Assembly (NCBI GenBank): GCA_963756425.1
Contig: CAVWNW010000022.1
Location: 197,093 to 261,092 of the forward strand
Direction: 5' to 3'
DNA: 64,000 bases
Origin: DASQUK01 sp963756425
GTDB lineage: Bacteria > Actinomycetota > Acidimicrobiia > Acidimicrobiales > VFJN01
Made by a program: the position numbers and the translations under genes
The notes under the pieces: model-generated
Told to the model about the DNA's origin: nothing
Seen by the model: only the letters and a program-made list of their open reading frames with translations
Database searches by the model: none
In this document: one piece after another, positions 23,703 through 33,525 of the stretch
Numbering within the stretch: the first letter of the stretch is position 1
How the letters are laid out: the number at the start of each line of letters is the position of its first letter

Positions 23703-25229
23703 GTGGTTGACGTCTCGGCGGGCTCACACACTTCGGGTCGTCCGTTGGCTGGCGAGGATGGTTGCCACGTCTCGTTACTCGCCGACGATGCGCCTCGCCG
23801 CGTACGCGAGGTCCTCGATCGGGCCGGCTACTCGCGCCAGCGGATCGCGGAGACGCTTGGCGTGGACGACATCCGGGCGCTCGACGGGGTCCCGGGGCCA
23901 GTGCTGGTCCGTAGGGTCGGCGAGGGAACCCCGCTCGAGCTGCTCATCCGGCTACTTCTCCTCGGCGTAGTTGTCGATCGCGACGCCGCCCGCACCGCCC
24001 TCCGTCCGATGACGATCGAGGCGTGGGAGGCGCTCGGGCTGATCGAGATCACCGCCGGGGTCGTGCGCGCGTCCTACCGGGTGGTGCCTCACGACGACCT
24101 GCTGCTCCTCAGCGACTGGCCGGTGTCACCGATGCGGCCGCTCCTGCCCGACCATGTGCTCGGGCCGAACCCGTCGGCGTCGCTGCTGGCCAACTTCACG
24201 GTCAGGCCCCGCGTCGGCTCGGTGCTGGACCTCGGAGCCGGGTGCGGGATCCAGTCCCTGCTCGCCGCCCGCCACGCGGACCGGGTGGTCGCCAGCGACC
24301 TGAACCCGCGGGCCGTCACGATTGCGTCGTTCAACGCCGCGCTCAACCACGTCGCGGTCGACTGCATCGAGGGCGACCTGTTCGAGCCCGTGCGCGGCCA
24401 GCGTTTCGACCTGGTCGTCTCGAATCCCCCCTTCGTGATCTCGCCCACTGCCAGCTTCCTGTTCCGCGACAGCGAGTTGGGAGGTGAAGGGATCGGGCGC
24501 ACGATCATCTCGAAAGTCGCCGGGCTGCTGAACGAGCGCGGCTTCTGCCAGCTGCTCACGAACTGGGCGCACATCGAAGGTGTCGACTGGACCGAGCGCA
24601 TCGAGCAAGCGTTCGAAGGCTGCGGCTGCAACGCCTGGGTGCTGGCGGTCCATCACGCCGAGCCGGACGTCTACGCCAGCCGCTGGATCCAGCACCTGGA
24701 GCGGACCCCCGAGGCCGTCGGTGATGCCCTGGAGGAGTGGATGCGCTACTACGAGCGCGAGCGCATCAGTGGAATCAGTTGGTGCGTGGTCACGATGCGC
24801 CGAGCCACCGGCCCCCGGACCTGGTTCGAGCTGGACGAGGTGCCGGAGGCCATTCGCTCCCCCGTGGGCGACCACCTGCTGCGCTGCTTCGAGGCACGGG
24901 AGCTCCTCGATGGCCTCGGCGACGACGCGCTCTTGGACCTGCGCCCCCGCCTCGCGCCAGAAACCCGCCTGGAGCAGCACTTCACCCCCGCACCCGAGGG
25001 CTGGGCGCCCGGCGAGGCGCAGCTGCGACTGACCGGGGGGCTTCCCCTCGATCTCGCGGTGGACGCGGACGTCGCGAACCTGCTGGTCCGCTGCGACGGC
25101 AGCCTGCCGCTGCGCGAGCTGCTGGCGCGCGCGGCCGCAGCCACCGGCGCGCCCGCCGACACCATCGCCCGCCAGGGCGCCGCTGCGACGAGGCATCTCA
25201 TCGCGGCAGGGTTCCTCCTTCCCACATAG
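23703..25229 (+). CDS. Class I SAM-dependent methyltransferase, PrmC/RsmC-like (NPPF motif), multi-domain
   Basis: 508 aa. An N-terminal helical region (residues ~25-160) precedes a Rossmann methyltransferase domain with SAM motif I VLDLGAGCGIQSLLAA (about 174-189), acidic motif II VVASDLNPRA and the catalytic NPPF (about 241-244) of N-methyltransferases that modify glutamine, or adenine/guanine exocyclic amines. The C-terminal ~180 residues are of unknown fold. The N-terminal extension plus MTS domain occurs in uncharacterised actinobacterial methyltransferases. GTG 23703 is the longest start and has a poor ribosome site, so the true start may be a little downstream. A 7-bp hairpin follows the stop. 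Confidence 0.85.
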   Translation: MVDVSAGSHTSGRPLAGEDGCHVSLLADDAPRRVREVLDRAGYSRQRIAETLGVDDIRALDGVPGPVLVRRVGEGTPLELLIRLLLLGVVVDRDAARTALRPMTIEAWEALGLIEITAGVVRASYRVVPHDDLLLLSDWPVSPMRPLLPDHVLGPNPSASLLANFTVRPRVGSVLDLGAGCGIQSLLAARHADRVVASDLNPRAVTIASFNAALNHVAVDCIEGDLFEPVRGQRFDLVVSNPPFVISPTASFLFRDSELGGEGIGRTIISKVAGLLNERGFCQLLTNWAHIEGVDWTERIEQAFEGCGCNAWVLAVHHAEPDVYASRWIQHLERTPEAVGDALEEWMRYYERERISGISWCVVTMRRATGPRTWFELDEVPEAIRSPVGDHLLRCFEARELLDGLGDDALLDLRPRLAPETRLEQHFTPAPEGWAPGEAQLRLTGGLPLDLAVDADVANLLVRCDGSLPLRELLARAAAATGAPADTIARQGAAATRHLIAAGFLLPT

Positions 25230-25239
25230 CCCCCCAGTC

Positions 25240-25260
25240 GATCGTCATAACGGGACGATC
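25240..25260 (+). terminator. Possible hairpin terminator after the methyltransferase gene
   Basis: GATCGTC (25240-25246), 7-base loop ATAACGG, GACGATC (25254-25260): a perfect 7-bp stem 11 bases after the stop codon. There is no U-tract, which is common for actinobacterial terminators, so function as a terminator is plausible but unproven. Confidence 0.35.
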
Positions 25261-25626
25261 ACCGAACCGCTGAGCGACGTTCGCGCCCGACCGCTCCGCG
25301 CCCTGCACGACGGAGCGACGGCGGAGGCACCGAATTGACGACACCCACGCAGAGTCGCGGTCGTTCCCGTCCGTTCATCCCGATACCACCCCACGTCGAG
25401 TCACGACGGAATGGCGCGAGGTGACTGCAGACATACTTCGGATCCTCGTTTAACACGCTCTGACCTGGGAGGAACCTCTTGACACAGCGGGCTGTAGCGG
25501 TCATAGGGTGGGTTCCGCGTGATGTCAGGTGTGCCACGTCGCGCGGAGCAATAGCGACAAGAGCAGGTCCCTTGGTCGGCGTGTGGCCGCCGCCTCGCGT
25601 CGGAGCACTCACGGCAGGAAGAAAAG
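25261..25626. promoter_or_regulatory. Intergenic region with candidate sigma-70 promoter for the ferritin-like gene
   Basis: About 370 bp without a convincing gene. TTGACA at 25479-25484 is a perfect -35 hexamer. Seventeen bases later CATAGG/ATAGGG (25502-25508) is a weak -10. Transcription would start near 25515, leaving a ~110-base 5' leader before the ferritin-like start. The first 200 bp show nothing recognisable. Confidence 0.4.
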
Positions 25627-26232
25627 GTGAAAGCGGCGATGTCCTTCTTTTCTGATGTCAAAACGGTGGAAGCGCGAGTGCAGGAAGCGATGCAGGACGG
25701 CCCGGTCACGCCGTATTACACGCTGCCGCTCGACAAGGTCTACGAGGTGCTAAACGGAGCTTTGGCATCCGAGATTGTCTGTGTGCTTCGTTACAAACAG
25801 CATTACTACATGACGACGTCGATCCACCAAGAGCAGCTCCAAAACATGTTCAAGGAGCACTGGGAGGATGAAGAAGAGCACCTAGAGCGGATCGCCGAGC
25901 GCATCAAGCAACTCGGCGGCGTTCCCAACTTAGATCCGAACGACATTTCTACGCGTGCGTTCTCAAGGTTTGAGAGCGGGCACACGCTCGCCGATCTCCT
26001 CAAAGAGGATCTCCTAGCCGAACGGGTCGTGATCAAGATATACGGCGATATCGTCACCTTCTTCGGGGACGCCGACCCGGTCAGCCGCCGGATGTTCGAG
26101 GATATCCTCGAAGACGAACAAGATCACGCAGACGAAATCGCGGACCTGCTCTACACGGTCGATCCCGAGACCGGTGAGACCATCGAGCAGTTTACGGGAG
26201 ACTCCACGTTCAAACGCGTGAACCTCTCGTAA
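25627..26232 (+). CDS. Ferritin-like (bacterioferritin/Dps-type) diiron protein
   Basis: 201 aa, four-helix ferritin fold. Ligand-type residues appear in ALASEIVCVLRYKQHYYM, HWEDEEEHLERIAERIKQLG and FEDILEDEQDHADEIADLLY (two E-x-x-H motifs, EEEH and DEQDH). The product resembles bacterioferritin-like proteins widespread in Proteobacteria and some Actinomycetota. Two starts compete: GTG 25627 (after aggaagaaaag) and ATG 25639 (MSFFSDVKT, after aaaaggtga); the latter fits the family better. The gene is clearly poorer in GC than its surroundings, with codons such as cgt, aaa, gat and tta-rich stretches, suggesting acquisition by transfer. Likely roles: iron storage or oxidative protection. Confidence 0.9.
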   Translation: MKAAMSFFSDVKTVEARVQEAMQDGPVTPYYTLPLDKVYEVLNGALASEIVCVLRYKQHYYMTTSIHQEQLQNMFKEHWEDEEEHLERIAERIKQLGGVPNLDPNDISTRAFSRFESGHTLADLLKEDLLAERVVIKIYGDIVTFFGDADPVSRRMFEDILEDEQDHADEIADLLYTVDPETGETIEQFTGDSTFKRVNLS

Positions 26233-26476
26233 GTACAATACGGGCAGGATTTGTTAGCGGACCGCGCTGATTTCCATGGGCTTACGCGCCTGAACGGCGT
26301 CTGCCAGCACCTCCGTGGTGGCCCGCAGAGACTCGAGCCGGCGGCCTGCCGCTGAGGCGCCGCTGAGCCGCTACCGATCGTCCTGGGGTTACACACCCGG
26401 CCCCGAACGGGTACAGATGTGTGGCAGAGGGGGGCGAGAGTGCCCTGAAGTTCTCCTACCGCCCGAAGGAGACATC

Positions 26477-28497
<2,021 letters not shown>

Positions 28498-28567
28498 CGG
28501 CCCGAACCCTGCGAGGCCCGCGGTCGCGTCGTCGAGTTGAACGGCCCACGGGCCTGCTACCCGCTTC

Positions 28568-28906
28568 TCACGATCCGGGCGCGGCCCGGGCCATACGGGC
28601 GGCAACGAGGTGAGGAAGGACCTCGGACGTGAAGTGCTGCGCGGGGTCGGCGTGGCCGATGGCGGTATCGACGATGACACCGCCTCGGGATGCCGCCGCC
28701 GCCCGTAGCCGCTCGCGAGCCGCGTCCGAGACCGAGCCACCCGCCACGACCGCCAGCAGACCGTCGCTTCCCGCGATTGCCCGTAGCGCGTCCGCCTCGG
28801 TGAAGACGCCGACGACCGTGAAGCCGTGCCGTTCCAGGACCGAGGTCGCCGCTCGCATCTTCTCGGGGGACCGACCTACGACCACCACGGTCGACTCCGG
28901 TGCCAT
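28568..28906 (-). CDS. Receiver-like Rossmann protein lacking the phospho-acceptor Asp (112 aa)
   Basis: Starts MAPESTVVVVGRSPEKMRAA and continues with alternating strands and helices (HGFTVVGVFTEADALRAIAG, GLLAVVAGGSVSDAARERLR, GGVIVDTAIGH), the layout of a CheY-like receiver. Neither the acidic pair at the first strand nor a phosphorylatable Asp at the third strand is present (GRS and AGG occupy those places). A longer TTG start at 28939 exists, but ATG 28906 fits better. It is convergent with the GH3 gene. Likely a degenerate receiver or nucleotide-binding-like protein of unknown role. Confidence 0.6.
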   Translation of the reverse strand: MAPESTVVVVGRSPEKMRAATSVLERHGFTVVGVFTEADALRAIAGSDGLLAVVAGGSVSDAARERLRAAAASRGGVIVDTAIGHADPAQHFTSEVLPHLVAARMARAAPGS

Positions 28907-28939
28907 GATGAGAACGCTACGACCTAAAGCTGACTTCAA

Positions 28940-29327
28940 GTCAACCCCAGCTACCTCGAGCCCGCGGCCCGACGTGGTACGTCGTCACACCGACGTAGTC
29001 CCGGTGCCGCTACGGGTGACGTGATCCTGACTGCCTAGAACGTGGCCTAGGCATCGACAGGCAGATGGCGGTGATCGTCGAGTGATCGCGCGGCCCACAC
29101 CGGAACGTGCACGTGGCTTCCATCGGACCGCGTGCGAATGATTCACCGCTGCCCGCGAGCGTCGATTGACTCGGTCCGGAACCGCTCAGCGTGCCACGCT
29201 GATTGCCCTGCGCTGTCGTCGGGCGCCGCCTGACGGATCCGCAGTCACTTCCGCCGCCGCCATCACCAGAGCCACCGCATCCGGGTCGTAGTCTCACGCC
29301 TTGCTTGACTGAGGAGGTCGCACCGTT
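28940..29327. other. Intergenic region, no gene recognised (388 bp)
   Basis: Between the divergently transcribed receiver-like gene and the HdeD-like gene. Open frames here are short, lack ribosome sites and show no recognisable protein pattern. It presumably holds both promoters, but no convincing hexamer pair stands out. The ribosome site of the HdeD-like gene (gaggaggtcgcaccgtt) is at its right end. Confidence 0.5.
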
Positions 29328-29921
29328 GTGCTAGCGCAATCCAACAGGGAAGACCTGAAGACAGTGACCGGGAGCTGGGGGTGGTTCCTAGCCGCTGGTA
29401 TCGGCTGGATCGTCTTTTCCTTCTTCGTGCTGTCGTTCAACTACCGGACCGTGTGGGCCATCGCTCTGTTCTTCGGCATCGGCTTCATCATGGGCGGGCT
29501 CATGGAGTTTGCCGTCGCCGCGGTGGCCCCGGGCTGGAAGTGGCTATACATCGCCATCGGGATCGTGTCGATCGTCGCCGGGGTCATCGCCCTCGCGTGG
29601 CCGGGTCAGACCTTCCTGGTGCTCAGTGCCCTCGCCGGGTGGCTCCTTTTCTTCTACGGGATCATCGACGTCGTCTTTGCTTTCAGCACACGACGGGTCG
29701 AGAGCCTCTGGTGGACGCAGCTCGTTACCGGGATCATCATGGTCCTCCTGGGATTCTGGGCGATCAGTCCGGACGCCCAGACCGTGTCGACCTACCGGGG
29801 GTCGGTGCTGCTCGTCGTCTGGATCGGGGTGGCGGCACTCTTCCGTGGCATCTCGGACACCATCGTCGGCTTCCGGCTGCGTTCCACGCACGCCGACCTC
29901 GGAGGGCCCGCCCCCGCCTGA
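29328..29921 (+). CDS. HdeD family (DUF308) membrane protein
   Basis: 197 aa with six predicted membrane helices: WFLAAGIGWIVFSFFVLSF, VWAIALFFGIGFIMGGLMEF, WLYIAIGIVSIVAGVIALAW, FLVLSALAGWLLFFYGIIDV, WWTQLVTGIIMVLLGFWAIS, LLVVWIGVAALFRGISDTIV. The repeated G-I-x-x-I/V-x-G-x-x-x-L-x-x-P/W pattern is the DUF308 repeat of HdeD-type proteins, linked in Enterobacteria to acid resistance. The GTG start 29328 follows gaggaggtcg. No partner genes. Role in acid or envelope stress is by homology only. Confidence 0.9.
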   Translation: MLAQSNREDLKTVTGSWGWFLAAGIGWIVFSFFVLSFNYRTVWAIALFFGIGFIMGGLMEFAVAAVAPGWKWLYIAIGIVSIVAGVIALAWPGQTFLVLSALAGWLLFFYGIIDVVFAFSTRRVESLWWTQLVTGIIMVLLGFWAISPDAQTVSTYRGSVLLVVWIGVAALFRGISDTIVGFRLRSTHADLGGPAPA

Positions 29922-30050
29922 CCGCCAGCGAGTCCAGGCGCTTCAACCCGTTGGCGAGAGGCGCTCGACCCGGATGTCCGCGATCGGAGTGCCGGCACCG
30001 ACCACCAGGTCGCTGGCCGCGTCCGCGAACGAGGTCGAACCACAGACCGA

Positions 30051-30767
30051 CTAGGCGCCGACGAGCCGCAGGACGTCGTCGGGCGTCGCGGAGCCGTCGT
30101 GGATGAGCTGGCCGTCGCGCAGTGCGACGCAGCGGTCGACCCGCTCCACGTAGAGCGGGTCATGGGTGGCGACCACTACGGCGGCGCCGTCGCGGTGGGC
30201 CTGGTCGAGCAACGCGAGCAACGCCTGTTTCCCGGGTGCGTCGAGACCCACGAACGGCTCGTCGACCAGCAGCACGTCGAGCGGTCGGACGAGGCCGAGC
30301 GCGATCGACGTCTTCTGCCGCAGGCCCCGGCTGAAGCGAGCCGGCAGGTCGTCGGCACGGTGCAGCAGGCCGATCCGGTCGAGCAGGTTGTCGAAGGCGT
30401 CGACCGGCGCGTCGACTCCGTGGAGCGCCGCGATGTACGCCAAGTGCTCACGGACGCTCAGGTCGTCGTAAAGCACGGGGTCGTCGGGTATGAAACTGAC
30501 GGACGCCCGCGCGGTTGACGTGCCGGCTGGGGCACCTGCGACCTCGATCGACCCGTCGCTCAGCTCGAGCAGGCCCGCGGCCGTAGCCAGGAACGTCGAC
30601 TTGCCCGAGCCGTTGTGCCCAACCAGCGCCACACGCTCACCGGCGCGGATGGCGAGGTCGAGCGGGCCCAGGGCCACGAGATCGCCGTACGACTTCGCCG
30701 CCGCGGTGGCGACCAGGATCGGGGGCGGACCCGGCGGCACCGACTTGCGTCGCTTATCACGCCGCAT
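30051..30767 (-). CDS. ABC transporter ATP-binding protein
   Basis: 238 aa nucleotide-binding domain: Walker A LVGHNGSGKSTFLATAAGLL (about residues 48-67), signature-like FSRGLRQKTSIALGL, Walker B VLLVDEPFVGLD and switch His in VVVATHDPLYVERV. The signature departs from LSGGQ (FSRGLRQ), as in many drug/lantibiotic-type exporters. Start ATG 30765-30767 lies inside the end of the upstream membrane gene (11-bp overlap), so the two are coupled and should form one exporter. Substrate unknown. Confidence 0.93.
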   Translation of the reverse strand: MRRDKRRKSVPPGPPPILVATAAAKSYGDLVALGPLDLAIRAGERVALVGHNGSGKSTFLATAAGLLELSDGSIEVAGAPAGTSTARASVSFIPDDPVLYDDLSVREHLAYIAALHGVDAPVDAFDNLLDRIGLLHRADDLPARFSRGLRQKTSIALGLVRPLDVLLVDEPFVGLDAPGKQALLALLDQAHRDGAAVVVATHDPLYVERVDRCVALRDGQLIHDGSATPDDVLRLVGA

Positions 30768-32412
30768 GGGCGGTGTCCTCCTCTCGCTGCTTCCCAGCCG
30801 GGAACGCCTGGTCCATCGCCGCCTTCCACCACGCATGCATCCGGTCACGCATCCGCAGCCAGCCGCCAACGAGCACGAACATCACCACCACACCGACTGT
30901 CGCCGCACCGGCGGCGGAAGGTACGGGCCGGCCGTTCTCGGCCGCGGCACGCGCGGCCAGCACGGGGAGCGTCCCGAGGACGGCCAGCGCAAGCGGCCAA
31001 GCGGCACGCACAACGATGCGCATCCCAGCAACCTCCGGTGGCACCAGTGTCCAGGCGTCACCAGTCGACACGTCGGGCATGCCGCTCACCAGGCTCGTCA
31101 CCGCACCCGCCACCGATCCCAGCGCTGCGGGCACCACACAGATCGCCGCTACCGCCAACGCGCCCTGGGACGGCTCGACCAGCAGCGCCGCCGCCGCAGC
31201 AACCACGGCGACGACCACCATCACGACGACGCTGACGGCCAGGTGGCGCACGTGGACCTCGGCCCGTTCGATCGGGACGGATCGCGATCGGGTGGGGTGG
31301 TCGATCTCCTGTGCCAACGGCTCGACCGCGTCGAGGCCGGCGACATAGAGCGCCACGCCCGCGACGGCCAACAGCGGGGTCGTACCCGCCCAGACACCTC
31401 GCAGCGCCAGGCCGGCGGCGACGGCGAGCAGCACCATCCGGCCGACCCGAGCTGCCGGCCACCGCAGCACTCCACGCCAGCCGCGCGTCCAGACTGGGAA
31501 GCGTCCGGTCCCCCGCACGTCCAACCGCACCCACGGCCGCAGCCGCGGCAGCTCCATCGCCAGCTGCCGCCGCAGCACGATCACCGTTCGCAGGTCCTGC
31601 AACGTGGCGGCGAACCGGAGTTGGCCCACCAGCGTCGACCGGCGCTCCGCTGCCTCAACCGACACCTTGCCCACCCGGACGAGCCCGACCGCCACCACGG
31701 CGAGCGACACCATCATCGCCACGAGCCCCCACACATTGAACGTCTCAGGCCAAAGGCCGATACGGCCCCACGCGGTGAGCGGCGAACCGCCGACCACCCC
31801 GAGCCCGTCGGCCACCGCCAGTGCCCCGAGCCCGACGCTGACCAGCGTGGCGAGCCACGACGGCAGCCGCGCGGCCGATGCGCACAACGCAACGCCGTAC
31901 GCCAATACAACTGTGCTGACGGCGAACAGCGCCCCGCAGACCATCCAGACGGCGGCGTGGTGTTCGAGCCGCCGCGACGCCAAAAGGCCCGCCACCACGC
32001 CGACAACGGAAGCCACGAACAGAAGGAAGCGAAGCTGGCGCAGTACCGGACCTCGGACGGCCGTGGCGCGGTCGACGGGGGCCAGCAGGACGTGGCGCAC
32101 CTCGGCACGCTCGAGGGCGAGTGGGCCGCCCCGACTGCCCGACCGCAGGCCGATGGCCAGCGCAACGGCAACGACCGCCCCCAGCCAGTCGGCGCCCTCA
32201 GCCGCCACCCTGGCCGTCTGGCTGGTGGTGAGCGGACTGTCGCCGACAGCGGCGGCCAGCAAGTACAGCGCGATGGCGCCGAAGATCGCGGTCACGTAAG
32301 CCTGGTACATGGCGTCGATCCAATGGACGTCGGCCAGCCGCTTGCGCCGCCGGTAGCGACGCCACTCGGCGAGCGCAAGCTCCAGGTCAGCCTCGGGCTC
32401 TGCGGTCAACAC
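30757..32412 (-). CDS. Large polytopic membrane protein, ABC-2-type exporter permease
   Basis: 551 aa with about twelve hydrophobic segments in two halves (for example YVTAIFGAIALYLLAAAVG, FLLFVASVVGVVAGLLASR, MVLLAVAAGLALRGVWAG, VVVMVVVAVVAAAAALLVEP, ATVGVVVMFVLVGGWLRMRD). Cytoplasmic loops are rich in Arg. This size and topology match permease subunits of ABC-2-like exporters with fused halves. It is cotranscribed with the ATP-binding gene immediately downstream (11-bp overlap), the main basis for assignment. GTG/ATG-proximal start gives MLTAEPEADLELALAEWRRY. Confidence 0.75.
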   Translation of the reverse strand: MLTAEPEADLELALAEWRRYRRRKRLADVHWIDAMYQAYVTAIFGAIALYLLAAAVGDSPLTTSQTARVAAEGADWLGAVVAVALAIGLRSGSRGGPLALERAEVRHVLLAPVDRATAVRGPVLRQLRFLLFVASVVGVVAGLLASRRLEHHAAVWMVCGALFAVSTVVLAYGVALCASAARLPSWLATLVSVGLGALAVADGLGVVGGSPLTAWGRIGLWPETFNVWGLVAMMVSLAVVAVGLVRVGKVSVEAAERRSTLVGQLRFAATLQDLRTVIVLRRQLAMELPRLRPWVRLDVRGTGRFPVWTRGWRGVLRWPAARVGRMVLLAVAAGLALRGVWAGTTPLLAVAGVALYVAGLDAVEPLAQEIDHPTRSRSVPIERAEVHVRHLAVSVVVMVVVAVVAAAAALLVEPSQGALAVAAICVVPAALGSVAGAVTSLVSGMPDVSTGDAWTLVPPEVAGMRIVVRAAWPLALAVLGTLPVLAARAAAENGRPVPSAAGAATVGVVVMFVLVGGWLRMRDRMHAWWKAAMDQAFPAGKQREEDTAHAA

Positions 32413-32489
32413 CGAAGGGCGACGCTACCCGCACCGCACGTGCCATCGACTTCGCCGTTGCCGAGCGCGGCGAGGGTCTCCGGCGTGGA

Positions 32490-33404
32490 TTAGGCGGACA
32501 GCCCCGCGGCTGCCTGGGTGAGCTTGTCGGCTCCGTTCGCGGTGAGTTGCTCCACGGTGGTGACGAAGTTCGGATGTTCGAGACCGGAGACAAGGAAGGT
32601 CCACCGGTACGAGCGCCGCTGGTGGGTGCGGATCTCGTCCCGCTCGGTGTCGGTGTACGTCCGGCGCGTGGCTGCCTGTAGTGCGTCGATGTCGAGCTCG
32701 AGCTGTTGAGCCAGGAGCCCGTCGACGGCGCCGCCCAGCTCCAGCAGCTCGTCGACGGCCTTCTCGCGCTCGTCGGCACTGAGCTCGCTGGCGACCTCGT
32801 CGATGAGAAGGCTGTCCATCCGGGCGTGTCGGGACTCGTCGATCCAATGGAAGCGCAGGATGTCTCGGAACAGCTCGTCGAGCTCGTTCCGGTCGCGGAC
32901 GTGTTCGACGTAGTGGAGTTGAGTGAACCACTCGACCATGCTGGTGAGCAGCAGCGGGGTGAGCGGTGACGTACTGAGGACGGCGCCGGCGACTTCCTCG
33001 CGGCCGGGGACCAGGCCGCAGCTGGTGCCGAAACCCGCCTCGAACTGGTCACACGCCCGGCGGAGCATCTCCTGGTGCTTGACCTCCTCCTCGGCGAAGC
33101 GCAGGAGGGTCCACAGACGCGTCTCATCGCCGTACACGTCGCGGCGGGCGTGGTCGACGACCATCGGCACGATGTACTCCTCGACGAACGCGAAGATGTG
33201 GCAGTAGCTGTTGCCGCGGATTTGGTTCAGCATCCGCTTCTCGTCGTCGTTCAGGCAGCCGATGGCGCTGACACCGGCGATCCGGTCGGGCAGGAACGGC
33301 TTGGCGAAGTCGAAGTCGCGGCCCTGGAAGCAGTCGTCGACCGTCCAGGCGTTGCGCACCGAGCCTTCAAGGCAGGTCTCGTAGCTGTACTCGTGGGTCA
33401 ACAT
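32490..33404 (-). CDS. AurF-like diiron N-oxygenase (ferritin-like, PF11583 type)
   Basis: 304 aa. The ferritin-like iron-binding motifs are clear: VEEYIV near residues 74-79, FAEEEVKHQEM (E106/E107 and H110), MVEWFTQLHYVEHV (E158, H164) and FHWIDESRHARM (E190, H193). Together they provide the carboxylate/His ligand set of the AurF/CmlI group, which oxidises arylamines to nitro compounds using O2. The N-terminus MLTHEYSYETCLEGSVRNAW precedes the bundle. A palindrome close to the TetR operator (33458-33477) lies 53 bp upstream. It is last in the hydrolase/glycosyltransferase cluster, with a 121-bp gap and its own probable promoter. Substrate unknown; other diiron oxygenase chemistries are possible. 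Confidence 0.85.
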   Translation of the reverse strand: MLTHEYSYETCLEGSVRNAWTVDDCFQGRDFDFAKPFLPDRIAGVSAIGCLNDDEKRMLNQIRGNSYCHIFAFVEEYIVPMVVDHARRDVYGDETRLWTLLRFAEEEVKHQEMLRRACDQFEAGFGTSCGLVPGREEVAGAVLSTSPLTPLLLTSMVEWFTQLHYVEHVRDRNELDELFRDILRFHWIDESRHARMDSLLIDEVASELSADEREKAVDELLELGGAVDGLLAQQLELDIDALQAATRRTYTDTERDEIRTHQRRSYRWTFLVSGLEHPNFVTTVEQLTANGADKLTQAAAGLSA

Positions 33405-33457
33405 TGCTGGGTCCCCTTCCTGTGGGGGTGTGTGTTGGCTGGCTGTTTGGGCAGATC

Positions 33458-33477
33458 GTTCGATCGATCGACCGACT
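33458..33477. promoter_or_regulatory. Candidate TetR operator upstream of the diiron oxygenase gene
   Basis: GTTCGATCGATCGACCGACT matches the 20-bp perfect palindrome at 37155-37174 at 17 of 20 positions. It sits in the 121-bp gap before the diiron oxygenase start, with a GATCGATC core. The matching arrangement suggests that the cluster's TetR protein controls this gene as well as itself. Confidence 0.65.
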
Positions 33478-33525
33478 GGCCGTTGCTGTTGGCACTAGTG
33501 CGGATCGAGCCGTCATGGCGGGCGG

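Noticed and set aside
26254..26370. Minus-strand tail reading SLRATTEVLADAVQARKPME then ISAVR
   Set aside because: Protein-like, but only ~38 codons with no start and no recognised family; it might be a gene-end relic, but evidence is too thin to list as a feature.
28544..28556. GGCCCACGGGCC as a possible terminator or cruciform
   Set aside because: The loop would be two bases and the arms are short; no T-tract or spacing supports a terminator.
30490..32493. Very long plus-strand open frame opposite the ABC permease
   Set aside because: No domain, His/Arg/Pro-rich composition and no ribosome site; the opposite strand has membrane helices and a coupled ATPase.
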